A stretch of DNA of 64,000 nt from Saprospiraceae bacterium (GCA_016710235.1 JADJLG010000001.1:1663501-1727500), one strand, 5' to 3'; shown: positions 47,552 to 57,110, numbered from the stretch's first letter. Notes: generated by a model not told the origin, from the sequence alone. Program-made: numbers and translations.

Positions 47552-47616
47552 CAAGAAAGGATTCAATTATTTTTTATCTATTCGAGCTGCATTTAACTTT
47601 TACAAATGTAAATATA

Positions 47617-48594
47617 TTAGTTCTTTTTAATCACTTTTCCGGGAGTGCCACTCGTACCGGAAGTCCCAGGTTTATTTTTATTCATGGGATCATCAGTCTT
47701 CGTATTGCCGGAGCCGGAAGGTTTATTATTGGATCCTGTTGGATTCACTTTGGTGGACTGCACTTTTGGTGCCGGTGGTATATTGTCTATGAGTGTTTTG
47801 ATTGTTTGGTATTGGCTTGAATATGTTTGTGTGCCTTTGCAATTCAATGCCTTTGCTTTAGACTCAATATTCTTAATTCTGTTTGAAGGATTTGGGTGTG
47901 TACTCATCCATTCCGGAGGGGTGGCCTGTCCAGCAATTTTTTTGAAAAACCCTGCTGCACCACTTGCATTGTAAGGAGTCGGGCATAAATATTTTACAGA
48001 AAAAGAGTCCGCCTCTGTTTCGTTGTCTCTGCTAAAGCTCAAGCCAACAATTGCGGTTGCTACTTGCTTAACGGTTTCTTTTTTGCCTAAAACGGCATCA
48101 GCTAAAACTTGTACTCCTAATATTTTGGTCAGCTGACGGGTAGAATGTCTTTTTGCCGCGTGCGCCATTTCATGTCCCAGAACACCAGCCAATTGATCCT
48201 CTGAATCCAGAAACTTCATCAAACCAGTATAGAGAAAAATATATCCTCCCGGAGTTGCAAAAGCGTTTTGCACTTTCGGATCGTTAATGATGCTTATTTT
48301 CCAAGCGAAATCTCTGGCATAGCTCACATTGCCTGTAGCGAGTAATTTGCTGACTATCCCTCTCACATAGGAATAAATCTGTTCATTACCTTTTTCAGGG
48401 ACTATTGGGTATTCTGATGGATTGGCTAGAATTTCATCATATACCTGTTTCCCCAATTCTATGTCTTGTGAGACCGGAAATAAATTTGCATTATCCCAGG
48501 TTTTTTTAATCGAACTACATGACCAGACGGAAAAAAAGACTGCCAGAATTGTTATAGTTAAAATGAGGTGGTATAAATTTTTTTTCAGTTTCAT
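47617..48594 (-). CDS. M48-family metalloprotease lipoprotein
   Basis: From the ATG at 48594 (325 residues) it has a lipoprotein signal peptide with lipobox VWSC (Cys26). The M48 zinc motif HEMAH is at residues 141-145 (GVLGHEMAHAAKRHSTRQL) and the third ligand lies in ETEADSFSVKYL. This resembles periplasmic BepA/LoiP-type proteases that clear misfolded outer-membrane proteins. The final 60 or so residues are low-complexity, rich in Pro, Gly, Ser, Asn, Lys and Thr. Its start lies 5 bases past the DinB stop, so they are probably co-transcribed. Confidence 0.9.
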   Translation of the reverse strand: MKLKKNLYHLILTITILAVFFSVWSCSSIKKTWDNANLFPVSQDIELGKQVYDEILANPSEYPIVPEKGNEQIYSYVRGIVSKLLATGNVSYARDFAWKISIINDPKVQNAFATPGGYIFLYTGLMKFLDSEDQLAGVLGHEMAHAAKRHSTRQLTKILGVQVLADAVLGKKETVKQVATAIVGLSFSRDNETEADSFSVKYLCPTPYNASGAAGFFKKIAGQATPPEWMSTHPNPSNRIKNIESKAKALNCKGTQTYSSQYQTIKTLIDNIPPAPKVQSTKVNPTGSNNKPSGSGNTKTDDPMNKNKPGTSGTSGTPGKVIKKN

Positions 48595-48599
48595 TTTTA

Positions 48600-49067
48600 T
48601 TAATTTTCTTTTCTGCAAAATACAATAAAATCAGAATGAGGCGGAGCTATCCCCCGTTCTCTCAATTTTCTTGCTAACTGGCCTCTGTGATGGGCAGCAT
48701 GATGGCTAATATGCAAAAAAATGTCTGAGATAGAATTAGTAAAACTTTTTCCGTCGCTCAATCTCTGATAAGAAATTTCTTCATTCAGTTTTTTTGTAGT
48801 CAATACTTCCTGAAGAAATTCTGAATTTTCGGATATCAGTTCATTGCATTCCTCGAAGTTAAAGTAAGCTCGATCAAATGGTCTGTCAATTGTCTTCCTT
48901 AATATTCTTCGATACCAGATATTTTCTGCCATCAGAATATGAGTGAAAGTCTTAAATATGAATTCATCAGGATTATCAGGAGCCGGAAAGAGTTTTTCTG
49001 CAAACACTTGGTTTGCAGAGTGGCAGATACCCAACAATCTTTTGAAAAAATCTGAATTCATGCTCAT
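48600..49067 (-). CDS. DinB-family four-helix protein
   Basis: The 155-residue protein matches the DinB/YfiT-like superfamily of metal-binding four-helix bundles. Typical features are MAENIWYRRIL (first helix histidine area) and the C-terminal LHISHHAAHHRGQLARKLRE, which supplies the histidine ligands (HxxxH). Members include thiol transferases and proteins of unknown role. It sits between the M48 gene and purine nucleoside phosphorylase on the same strand. Confidence 0.85.
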   Translation of the reverse strand: MSMNSDFFKRLLGICHSANQVFAEKLFPAPDNPDEFIFKTFTHILMAENIWYRRILRKTIDRPFDRAYFNFEECNELISENSEFLQEVLTTKKLNEEISYQRLSDGKSFTNSISDIFLHISHHAAHHRGQLARKLRERGIAPPHSDFIVFCRKEN

Positions 49068-49091
49068 TAGACAATTAACGCTTAGAATAGA

Positions 49092-49925
49092 TTAATTAGT
49101 TTCAAATTGCATGATTCTGTCTAGTACTGCAAACAATTTGTGGGATGACTCTCGGATAGTTTGCAGGACAGAATCGATGGTGGTGATTTTGTCAGCACCG
49201 TTCTCAGGCGTGTCATTGGACACAATGGAAGCAGCGAGGATTGTCATATTGCTGTGGTGGGCTACTATCGCTTCCGGTACTGTGGACATGCCAACGATGT
49301 CTGCTCCTAATAATTTTATCATCCTGTATTCGGCAGGCGTCTCCAGACTTGGGCCTTGCAATCCAAAATAGACAGCTTGATGAAATTCATATCCAATTTC
49401 TTTACATGCTTGGCGTGCCAGGTCCAACTCAAAGCGCGTATATATCTGAGACATATCCGGAAATCTGACTCCTAATCTCTGGTCATAAATACCGCGCAAT
49501 GGATTTTCCGGATGGAAGTTGATATGATCCTGAATAAAGACAATATCTCCGGCGTGCAAATTGGAATTTACTGTACCTGAGGCATTTGTCAACCAAAGCC
49601 TTTTTACCCCCAACGCCTGAAGTATGCGTATCGGATAAGTAACTTGTACCGGTGAATAGCCTTCGTAATAATGCAATCTCCCTGAGAGAATCAGGATCTC
49701 TTTGTTTTGCCAACGCGCCAGGATCAATTTACCGATATGGCTTTCTACAGTGGTGGGCACCACATGTGGAATGAATCTGTAAGAAATTTCTTTGACAATT
49801 TCTATGTGTTCAGTTAATCCACCCATACCGGTTCCCAAGACCATCGCGTGGTCCGGAATGCTTGGCAATTTTTCTCTTATATAGGAAGCACTTTCGTTGA
49901 TATCTTCGAATAAACTGTTGTTCAT
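49092..49925 (-). CDS. Purine-nucleoside phosphorylase (trimeric type)
   Basis: The 277-residue enzyme cleaves purine nucleosides with phosphate, chiefly inosine and guanosine, in salvage. Family blocks are LGTGMGGLTEHI, VPTTVESHIGKLI, LSGRLHYYEGYS, LTNASGTVNSNLHAGDIV, and the substrate-binding PAEYRMIKLLGADIVGMSTVPE and SIVSNDTPENG (Glu and Asn contacts). This is the PNP/MTAP trimeric type. It follows mqnC by 9 bases on the same strand; hypoxanthine released by the futalosine route might feed it, but that link is inference. Confidence 0.93.
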   Translation of the reverse strand: MNNSLFEDINESASYIREKLPSIPDHAMVLGTGMGGLTEHIEIVKEISYRFIPHVVPTTVESHIGKLILARWQNKEILILSGRLHYYEGYSPVQVTYPIRILQALGVKRLWLTNASGTVNSNLHAGDIVFIQDHINFHPENPLRGIYDQRLGVRFPDMSQIYTRFELDLARQACKEIGYEFHQAVYFGLQGPSLETPAEYRMIKLLGADIVGMSTVPEAIVAHHSNMTILAASIVSNDTPENGADKITTIDSVLQTIRESSHKLFAVLDRIMQFETN

Positions 49926-49934
49926 GTTCTTATA

Positions 49935-51077
49935 TTAATCCACGATCATAGTTAAAGTATCCAACTCCTGCTGTTGCAGATTGACGGGAAGTGAATCATA
50001 CTCATATTGTTGGTTCCTGAGTTGTGGTTCGAATCCCGCTTCTCTTATTGCATCCTGGATGCCCTGTGCTGTAAAACGATACTGTGCGCCAGCTGCTGAT
50101 ACTACATTTTCTTCTATCATAATACTACCAAAATCATCAGCTCCGGCATGAAGACAGATCTGTGCGGTTCGTTTGCCTACTGTCAACCAGGAGGCCTGAA
50201 TATGAGTGATATTGGGGAGCATGATCCTAGAGCAAGCTATTGTCCGGATATATTCATCCGCTGTGACAGAATTGCGCGCCCTTTTGAGTTTGACCAACAT
50301 TGTACCCTCATCTTGAAATGGCCAGGGTATAAAAGCGACAAAGCCTTTGGCATCGACAGGTTTTTGTGACTGGACTTCACGGATTTTTTCGAGGTGTTGG
50401 AACCTTTCCAGTAGTGTTTCCACGTGTCCAAACATCATGGTAGCTGAGGTTGTCAGCCGCAATTGGTGAGCTGCAAGCATAACATCGAGCCATTCTTTTG
50501 CTCCGCATTTGCCTTTTGAGACCAATCTTCGCACACGATCATCGAGTATCTCCGCGCCCGCTCCGGGTAGGGAGTCCAGACCTGCTTCCATCAGGGATTG
50601 CAGGACCTCAGTATGCGATAATTTTTCTAATTTGGCTATATGTGCTATTTCCGGCGGACCTAATGCGTGAAGTTTGAGGTCGGGATACCTGGACTTGAGG
50701 TCCATGAACAAACTGCTGTAATAATCCAGACCAAGATCGGGATGATGCCCTCCCTGCAACAAAAGTTGCCTTCCTCCAAATCGATACATTTCATCGATTT
50801 TGTTTCGATATTCTTCCGGTTGCGTGATATAAGCCTCCTGATGACCGGGAGGTCTGTAGAAATTGCAAAATTTACAATTGGCAATACAAACATTAGTTGT
50901 ATTTGAATTGCGGTCGATGATCCAGGTGACTTTTTTTTCAGGCACTGCCTGAAATCTCAGGTAGTCAGCTACCATCATCAGATCGGTAGTAGGAGCTTTT
51001 TGAAAAAGCGTCAATCCTTCTTCAGCTGTGAGGAATTCTTTTTTGAGAGCGCGGTTTAAAAGCTGTTTGACAGGCAT
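49935..51077 (-). CDS. mqnC: Cyclic dehypoxanthinyl futalosine synthase (MqnC)
   Basis: MqnC is a radical-SAM enzyme of the futalosine pathway to menaquinone; it cyclises dehypoxanthine futalosine. The 380-residue protein has the CxxxCxxC cluster in NTTNVCIANCKFCNFYRPPG, QLLLQGGHHPDLGLDYYSSL, LHALGPPEI and DDFGSIMIEENVVSAAGA, which distinguish MqnC from MqnE. Length is normal. It indicates that this organism makes menaquinone by futalosine rather than by the classical route; mqnA, D and E are not in the window. It diverges from the rimP operon. Confidence 0.9.
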   Translation of the reverse strand: MPVKQLLNRALKKEFLTAEEGLTLFQKAPTTDLMMVADYLRFQAVPEKKVTWIIDRNSNTTNVCIANCKFCNFYRPPGHQEAYITQPEEYRNKIDEMYRFGGRQLLLQGGHHPDLGLDYYSSLFMDLKSRYPDLKLHALGPPEIAHIAKLEKLSHTEVLQSLMEAGLDSLPGAGAEILDDRVRRLVSKGKCGAKEWLDVMLAAHQLRLTTSATMMFGHVETLLERFQHLEKIREVQSQKPVDAKGFVAFIPWPFQDEGTMLVKLKRARNSVTADEYIRTIACSRIMLPNITHIQASWLTVGKRTAQICLHAGADDFGSIMIEENVVSAAGAQYRFTAQGIQDAIREAGFEPQLRNQQYEYDSLPVNLQQQELDTLTMIVD

Positions 51078-51097
51078 AATAATTGCTTAAAAAGCTA

Positions 51098-51105
51098 TAT
51101 CTTTG
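51098..51105 (+). promoter_or_regulatory. Bacteroidota -7 box (TATCTTTG) for rimP-nusA-infB
   Basis: TATCTTTG fits TAnnTTTG upstream of the rimP ATG at 51166. A TTTG 32 bases earlier is too far for an ideal -33 box. Confidence 0.5.
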
Positions 51106-51117
51106 CGTGGACTTTGT

Positions 51118-51144
51118 AAAAAGGGAACAGAGTGTTCCCTTTTT
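51118..51144 (+). promoter_or_regulatory. Terminator-like hairpin in the rimP leader
   Basis: AAAAAGGGAACA and TGTTCCCTTTTT form a perfect 12-bp stem with a GAG loop, ending in a T-run. It lies within the first 40 bases of the predicted transcript, about 20 bases before the rimP ATG, and may be an attenuator of the operon. Confidence 0.6.
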
Positions 51145-51165
51145 TGTTTCCCAAAACTACCGCTT

Positions 51166-51636
51166 ATGGATACAGAAAACATCGCAAATCTGTTGTTGGC
51201 GAAATTCCAGGAAGAAAGCTTTATGGATTGTTTTTTGGTGGATATTGAACGATCAGCTAAGAAAATTGCTGTTTTTGTAGACAGTGATTCCGGCATGACG
51301 TTTCAAAAGTGTCAACAGTTGAGCCGCTACCTCGAAGGTATCTTTGACGAAAAGAACTGGTTTGGAGACGACTACATCCTGGAGTTGTCATCACCGGGGA
51401 TTACAAGACCCCTGAGATTTGCCAGGCAATATGTGAAGAATATTGGTCGCTGGATATCAGTAGAGACCACAGACGGCAGTATGTATAAAGGAATGCTCAG
51501 TGATGCAGATGAGGAAAAAATTACTGTAAAATGGGAAGAAATCAAAAAAGAGGGGAAGAAAAAAATAAAAGAAGAGAAAGTGTTAATTTTGGAATATAAT
51601 CAAATTAAAGAAGCTAAAATTCAGATCAAAATATGA
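51166..51636 (+). CDS. rimP: Ribosome maturation factor RimP
   Basis: RimP assists 30S subunit maturation. From the ATG at 51166 (156 residues; an upstream TTG frame start at 51103 is leader sequence) the protein shows FLVDIERSAKKIAVFVDSD, ISRYLEG-type QLSRYLEGIFD, LELSSPGITRPLRFARQY and a C-terminal Sm-like beta domain (GRWISVETTDGSMYKGML). The order rimP-nusA-infB is conserved across bacteria. Its stop overlaps nusA by ATGA. Confidence 0.92.
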   Translation: MDTENIANLLLAKFQEESFMDCFLVDIERSAKKIAVFVDSDSGMTFQKCQQLSRYLEGIFDEKNWFGDDYILELSSPGITRPLRFARQYVKNIGRWISVETTDGSMYKGMLSDADEEKITVKWEEIKKEGKKKIKEEKVLILEYNQIKEAKIQIKI

Positions 51637-52868
51637 AATTGCTCGATACTTTTTCAGAGTTTAAAGCAGGTAAAAATATAGACAGACCAACCATGGTGCG
51701 TGTCCTGGAGGACGTATTCCGTTCCTTGATACGCAAGAAGTATGGTTCTGATGACAACTTCAATGTGATTGTCAATGCACAAAAAGGTGACCTTGAAATA
51801 TGGCGTATCAGGAATATTGTACCCGATGGTGAGGTGACGGATGATCTGAAGGAAATTGCCATCTCAGAAGCACTTGCATTTGATGAGGATTATGAAGTTG
51901 GTCAGGAGTGTTTTGAAGAGCTGCACTTTGATGATTTCGGCCGCAGGGCGATCATGGCAGCCAGACAGACTCTTGTGTCCAGAGTAATGGAACTTGAAAA
52001 AGATGATGTCTACAAACGATATGCTGAGCGCGAAGGCGAGATAGTCATCGGAGAAGTAAATCAGGTGCTCAAAAGAGAAATTCTAATTATAGATGACGCC
52101 ACCAACAATGAGCTTATATTGCCACGCACAGAAATGATCAAGGCGGATCATTTTCGCAAAGGTGATATTGTAAGATCAGTGATTAAAAGGGTCGAGTTGA
52201 AAAACAACTTACCGGTCATCACACTCAGCCGGACAGATGGCGCTTTCTTACAAAGATTGATGGAACAAGAAGTTCCCGAAATCGAAGACGGGCTGATTGT
52301 GATCAAGAAAATCGTGCGATTGCCGGGAGAAAGGGCAAAAGTTGCAGTGGAGTCCTTTGATGACAGGATTGACCCTGTTGGCGCTTGCGTCGGAATGAAA
52401 GGGTCAAGAATACACGGAATCGTCCGCGAACTTCGAAATGAGAATATTGACATAGTCAATTTTACCAATAATCTCAATCTCTATATCCAAAGGGCATTGA
52501 CTCCCGCAAAAGTAAATAACATCGAGATCGATGAAGCCAACAAGCGAGCCAACGTTTATCTTAAAGCAGACCAATTGTCATTGGCCATCGGCAAAGGAGG
52601 TGCAAATATCAAATTGGCGTCCAGACTGACCGGTTACGAAATAGATGTTTACAGAGATCAGGAAGAAGGAGAACTGGACGACGTTGACCTAGATGAATTC
52701 AAAGACGAAATCGAAGAATGGATCATCGATGCCTTCAAGAGTATAGGTTGTGATACAGCGAGAAGTGTTCTCAATCTGAGTGTAGACGAGTTGATACGCC
52801 GAACTGACCTTGAAGAAGAAACAATACAAGATGTCATATCAATTCTGAAAGAAGAGCTCGAAGATTAA
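51633..52868 (+). CDS. nusA: Transcription elongation factor NusA
   Basis: NusA binds RNA polymerase and modulates pausing, termination and antitermination. The 411-residue protein has the N-terminal RNAP-binding domain (residues about 1-125), an S1 domain (GEIVIGEVNQVLKREILIID), and two KH domains (RDxxKVAV-like ERAKVAVESFDDRIDPVGAC, GMKGSRIHGIVRELRNENID, LSLAIGKGGANIKLASRLTG). It ends in a short acidic region with one helix-hairpin-like repeat (RSVLNLSVDELIRRT) instead of the two of enterobacteria. It is coupled to rimP and lies 48 bases before infB. Confidence 0.95.
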   Translation: MKLLDTFSEFKAGKNIDRPTMVRVLEDVFRSLIRKKYGSDDNFNVIVNAQKGDLEIWRIRNIVPDGEVTDDLKEIAISEALAFDEDYEVGQECFEELHFDDFGRRAIMAARQTLVSRVMELEKDDVYKRYAEREGEIVIGEVNQVLKREILIIDDATNNELILPRTEMIKADHFRKGDIVRSVIKRVELKNNLPVITLSRTDGAFLQRLMEQEVPEIEDGLIVIKKIVRLPGERAKVAVESFDDRIDPVGACVGMKGSRIHGIVRELRNENIDIVNFTNNLNLYIQRALTPAKVNNIEIDEANKRANVYLKADQLSLAIGKGGANIKLASRLTGYEIDVYRDQEEGELDDVDLDEFKDEIEEWIIDAFKSIGCDTARSVLNLSVDELIRRTDLEEETIQDVISILKEELED

Positions 52869-52916
52869 ACTTCCTGAGATTTCTAAGGAATAAAAAAAAT
52901 AAGGTAAAGCAGACTA

Positions 52917-55616
52917 ATGACCCGATTATTAATCAAAGTTGCGACAGAGTTTAACCTTGGCTTGCAGACCATTGTGGACCATTTGCAAAAGAAGGGGTTC
53001 GAGATCGATCCTCGACCCACTGCAAAGGTGAGCGATGAAATGTATGCTGAGTTGCTCAAAGAATTCCAGGGCTCTATAAAAGAGAAAGAGCAAGCTGCGC
53101 AGCTCCAGAAGCCTGCTACACCAGTTAAAGAAAAACCGGCCCCTAAGCTTGATTTTAATCTTTTCGGTGATCCGGTTCCCGAAAAACCAGTGGCAAAGCC
53201 AAAGACAGAGCCAAAACAGGAAGAGTTGATTCCTGTTAAAATAGATGAAACTCTCAAGCCAAAACTGAAAGTTGTGGGCAAGATCGAGCTGGAGAAAGCT
53301 GAAGAAAAATCTCTTCCGCAGGAAGAGCCGGTAATTGAACCACCGGTTGAAGTAATTACCCCTCCGGTAGCTCCTCAAGAGCTTCCTATACCATCGGCTT
53401 CCGAGGAGATCACCAGAATAAAAGCACCTGAGCTCAAAGGCTTGAAAATTCTGGGAAAGATTGATACGAACAAGCTAAAAGAGAAAGAAACTAGAAAAAA
53501 GGACGAAAGGAAACCTAATACTCCTGACACTGCCAAGCCCAATACCAATAGTGCAGCGGATGCTGAAAAGAAAAAAAGGAAGCGTAAGCGCAAGAAAATA
53601 GGTACACAAGAAGTTGGGTCCGGTCAGAACCAAGGCAACCGGGCAAAAACTGGTGCAGGAGGTGGAGGCTACAAAAAGGAAGAAGCTCCAAAAGAAATTT
53701 CTCAAAAGCAGATTGAGGAAAAGATCAAAGCCACAATGGCTCGCCTCAATGTCGGAGGAAAAAATAAAAGACAAAAAATACGTAGGGATAAGCGAGAAGA
53801 AATGCGTGAGAAAGCCGAGTTGGCTGAAGCAGCTTCGGATCGTTCGAAAATCCAGTTGACTGAATTCGTGACCGTACAGGAATTATCCAATCTGATGGAT
53901 GTACCGGTCATTGATGTCATCACGACTTGTATGAATATGGGTATTATTGTATCCATCAACCAAAGACTTGACGCTGAAGTGATTGAGATATTAGCAGAGG
54001 AGTTTGGCCATAAGATAGAGTTTATCAGTTCAGAAGAAACAGTAGTAGAAGAGGAAGTAGAAGTAGATGATCCTGCCGACCTCGTCCCTAGGTCGCCGAT
54101 CGTGACCGTGATGGGTCACGTCGATCATGGAAAAACATCCCTGCTTGACTATATCAGAAAGACAAACGTAGCAAGCGGAGAAGCAGGAGGGATTACTCAG
54201 CACATTGGAGCCTACGAAGTTTCAGTAGGACCTGACAACAAGAAAATCACATTCCTTGATACTCCCGGTCACGAGGCTTTTACAGCTATGCGTGCTCGTG
54301 GAGCAAAGGTAACTGACGTCGCTGTCATCATAGTGGCAGCAGATGATCACATCATGCCTCAGACCAAAGAGGCCATATCGCATGCTCAGGCAGCCAATGT
54401 TCCTATAGTCTTTGCCATCAATAAAATAGATAAGCCCGGTGCAGATCCGGAGAGAATTAAGAACGAACTTTCTCAGATGAATTTCCTCGTAGATTCATGG
54501 GGAGGTAAATACTCATCTCAGGAAATTTCTGCCAAGAACGGTATTGGCATAGAAGCACTGCTTGAAAAGATTATTTTGGAAGCAGAGGTACTTGATTTAA
54601 AAGCTAATCCGGAAAAATTGGCGATTGGTACTGTACTGGAAGCATCTCTGGACAAAGGGCGAGGTTATGTAGCAAAGCTATTGGTGCAAAATGGAACACT
54701 GTATATAGGTGATACAATTTTGGCCGGCGAATTTGCTGGCAAGATCAAGGCGATGTTCAATGAAAGAGGACAAAAGCTCAAAGAAGCAAAAACCTCTTCT
54801 CCCGTAATGGTTCTAGGTCTCACAGGTGCCCCTACTGCAGGAGAAAAGTTCAAAGTGATGGAGGACGAATCCGAAGCAAGAGCAGTAGCATCACGCAGAT
54901 CTCAAATATCAAGAGAACAGGCCAACCGAGCTTCCAAGCGCATATCTTTGGATGAGATTGGAAGAAGGCTTGCATTAGGAAACTTCAAAGAGTTGAAGCT
55001 CATTGTCAAGGGTGACGTGGATGGATCCGTAGAAGCCTTGTCAGATAGTTTGATCAAGTTGTCTGTCGAAAAAATACAAGTATCCGTTATTCATAAAGCT
55101 GTAGGGCAAATTATAGAATCTGATATCTTGCTCGCCTCAGCTTCCGATGCGATTGTAATTGGATTCCAGGTGAGGCCTTCTGTGGCTGCTAGAAATCTGG
55201 CAGAAAAGGAAGGTGTCGAAGTGAAAACGTATTCCATAATCTACGAAGCAATTGAGGAAATCAAACTCGCCATGGAAGGGATGTTGGAACCTACCAAAGA
55301 AGAGAAAGTCACCGGTCAGGTGGAAGTGCGTGAAGTATTCAAAATCTCTAAGGTAGGAACAGTAGCGGGGGGATTTGTGATCGATGGAAAAGTCACAAGA
55401 AATAATTTTGTTCGCGTAATCCGTGATGGTATTGTGATTTATCCTTCTCGTGAAGGAGGCAATGGGGAATTGGCTTCACTCAAGCGCTTCAAAGAAGATG
55501 TTAAAGAAGTGAAAGAAAATATGGAATGTGGTATTTCCGTTAAAAACTTTAATGATATCAAATTAGGAGATATCATAGAAGCTTACGAGATTACAGAGGT
55601 AAAACAAAAATTATAA
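52917..55616 (+). CDS. infB: Translation initiation factor IF-2
   Basis: IF-2 is the GTPase that positions initiator tRNA on the 30S subunit. In this 899-residue protein, residues about 60-280 form a long Lys/Glu/Pro-rich linker, followed by the IF2-N domain (TVQELSNLMDVPVIDVIT). The GTPase domain has G1 GHVDHGKTSLL, G2 region GEAGGITQHIGAYE, G3 FLDTPGHEAF, and G4 INKIDKP. IF2 domains II-IV follow, with LKLIVKGDVDGSVEALSDSL near residue 700. Order and length are normal for Bacteroidota. The start is an ATG that follows nusA by 48 bases. Confidence 0.97.
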   Translation: MTRLLIKVATEFNLGLQTIVDHLQKKGFEIDPRPTAKVSDEMYAELLKEFQGSIKEKEQAAQLQKPATPVKEKPAPKLDFNLFGDPVPEKPVAKPKTEPKQEELIPVKIDETLKPKLKVVGKIELEKAEEKSLPQEEPVIEPPVEVITPPVAPQELPIPSASEEITRIKAPELKGLKILGKIDTNKLKEKETRKKDERKPNTPDTAKPNTNSAADAEKKKRKRKRKKIGTQEVGSGQNQGNRAKTGAGGGGYKKEEAPKEISQKQIEEKIKATMARLNVGGKNKRQKIRRDKREEMREKAELAEAASDRSKIQLTEFVTVQELSNLMDVPVIDVITTCMNMGIIVSINQRLDAEVIEILAEEFGHKIEFISSEETVVEEEVEVDDPADLVPRSPIVTVMGHVDHGKTSLLDYIRKTNVASGEAGGITQHIGAYEVSVGPDNKKITFLDTPGHEAFTAMRARGAKVTDVAVIIVAADDHIMPQTKEAISHAQAANVPIVFAINKIDKPGADPERIKNELSQMNFLVDSWGGKYSSQEISAKNGIGIEALLEKIILEAEVLDLKANPEKLAIGTVLEASLDKGRGYVAKLLVQNGTLYIGDTILAGEFAGKIKAMFNERGQKLKEAKTSSPVMVLGLTGAPTAGEKFKVMEDESEARAVASRRSQISREQANRASKRISLDEIGRRLALGNFKELKLIVKGDVDGSVEALSDSLIKLSVEKIQVSVIHKAVGQIIESDILLASASDAIVIGFQVRPSVAARNLAEKEGVEVKTYSIIYEAIEEIKLAMEGMLEPTKEEKVTGQVEVREVFKISKVGTVAGGFVIDGKVTRNNFVRVIRDGIVIYPSREGGNGELASLKRFKEDVKEVKENMECGISVKNFNDIKLGDIIEAYEITEVKQKL

Positions 55617-55654
55617 TTCCTTTCTGAGTAAACATTTATTCGACGAATCGTTGA

Positions 55655-56434
55655 ATGAAAATTCCTTCTGAAGTTACATCATTTTTGTTGGAGCAAGCTT
55701 GGCGCTTCAATCAAAGTTCATTTATTGAAAATGATCCGATATCCATTCCTCACTCTTTTTCAAAAAAGCAAGATATTGAAATCTCTGGTTTTTGGACAGC
55801 AATATTGTCTTGGGGAAATCGTAAATCCATCATCAAAAACTGTAATGAGCTGAGCAGATTGATGGATAATGCTCCTCTTGATTTTGTGAAAAATTATCAA
55901 GAGAAAGACGGATTAAAATTTAGTAAATTTATTCACAGAACATTTCAGTATGCGGACAGTCTATATTTTTTGCAATTTTTGTCAAGCTGGTACAAAAAGC
56001 ACTCCTCACTGGAAGATGCGTTTATTCCGGAAGGATTCAATTCCTGTGAATCTGTAGAAAATAGTCTAAACCTGTTTCATGAAAGATTTTTTTATGATGA
56101 TCCGGACCAAGTGAATCATCGGACACGAAAGCACGTAGCGCAACCTAAATCCGGTTCAAGATGTAAGCGAATGAATATGTTTTTGAGGTGGATGGTGCGC
56201 AAAGATAATCGTGGAGTTGATTTTGGTATGTGGAATAAAATCGAAGCGTCACAGTTGAAGATACCATTAGATATTCACGTGGAAAAAACTGCAAGAAAAT
56301 ATGGATTACTCCAGAGGAAAAATTTGGACTGGAAAGCAGTTCTTGAGTTGAGCTCATATTGTTCCGAAATAATACCAGAAGATCCGGGTCTTCTCGATTA
56401 TGCCTTGTTCGGATTGAGCATTGAGAATAATTAA
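55655..56434 (+). CDS. TIGR02757 family (DUF2400) protein
   Basis: The 259-residue protein has the layout of the TIGR02757/DUF2400 family, with an N-terminal DPISIPHSFSKKQDIEISGF (conserved DP-xxxPH-F), SWGNRKSIIKNC, FIHRTFQYADSL, the basic block KSGSRCKRMNMFLRWMVRKD, and GMWNKIEASQLKIPLDIHVE with a DIH-V motif. The family is related in fold to HhH-GPD proteins, but its reaction is not established to my knowledge. It follows infB by 38 bases and may be part of the same transcript. Confidence 0.88.
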   Translation: MKIPSEVTSFLLEQAWRFNQSSFIENDPISIPHSFSKKQDIEISGFWTAILSWGNRKSIIKNCNELSRLMDNAPLDFVKNYQEKDGLKFSKFIHRTFQYADSLYFLQFLSSWYKKHSSLEDAFIPEGFNSCESVENSLNLFHERFFYDDPDQVNHRTRKHVAQPKSGSRCKRMNMFLRWMVRKDNRGVDFGMWNKIEASQLKIPLDIHVEKTARKYGLLQRKNLDWKAVLELSSYCSEIIPEDPGLLDYALFGLSIENN

Positions 56435-57084
56435 TTTCATTTTTCTACCAAATTTTTATCATGGAGGAACGCCATGAAAGCCAAATTTATTTTATGCAAT
56501 GATGTTTTGATTCGTATAAAAATTCAGTTACTAAATTTGGCTTTCAGGCAACGAAATTTGATGGTGTAGCCTCTTGTAAAGAAGGGAAAGCTTGAACTAG
56601 GGTAAGTTTTGCATTTTTAATTATTACTTGATATGTTTGGACTGCTTACTCTCTAAATTGATACAAACGTGACTTTGGTGTATCATTTCTTTAGAGAATA
56701 TTTGGTCCATCTAATCTGGACGAGTCGGTATAGTTTTAAAGATTTTTAGAAGTGAAGTAAAAAAATGAGTTAATGAAAATTTATGTGGCTTCAACAAATG
56801 GATTTCGCTTACTCGGTAAGGAAGCTCAGAATTTGTTTTGAAATAATGGACAGCTAATTCCCTGAATATATTAGTTTAATGAAGATGAGGAATAATGAGG
56901 TTTTAATAAATCCGCAATGTATTAATTTCAGGCTATCACCTGCTCGATTTGCAAGTGCTTTATTGAATATCAATTTTGAGTCATTGTATCTGCAACAGTC
57001 TGTTTTGATGAAAAATAATATTAGGTCACTCAACTGGACAGCCAGACTTTATAAAATATGTTGCTTCGAAGTAGTGAATTTTTC
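56435..57084. other. Gene-free stretch before the large secreted gene
   Basis: No convincing gene is seen. A short plus-strand frame at 56879-57118 has a poor composition and runs into the next gene. The stretch contains one long-loop inverted repeat (56475-56546). Confidence 0.6.
56475..56546. repeat. 15-bp perfect inverted repeat with 42-base spacer
   Basis: TGAAAGCCAAATTTA (56475-56489) and TAAATTTGGCTTTCA (56532-56546) are perfect reverse complements about 40 bases after the TIGR02757 stop. The spacer is AT-rich. There is no following T-run, so it is not a normal terminator; it may be a small mobile-element remnant or an RNA structure. Confidence 0.7.
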
Positions 57085-57092
57085 TATTTTTG
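57085..57092 (+). promoter_or_regulatory. Bacteroidota -7 box (TATTTTTG)
   Basis: TATTTTTG matches TAnnTTTG and a TTG lies 24 bases upstream of it. Transcription would start near 57099, leaving about 12 bases before the ATG at 57111 and only about 3 before that at 57102. Confidence 0.55.
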
Positions 57093-57110
57093 ACTACGAA
57101 AATGAATGGT

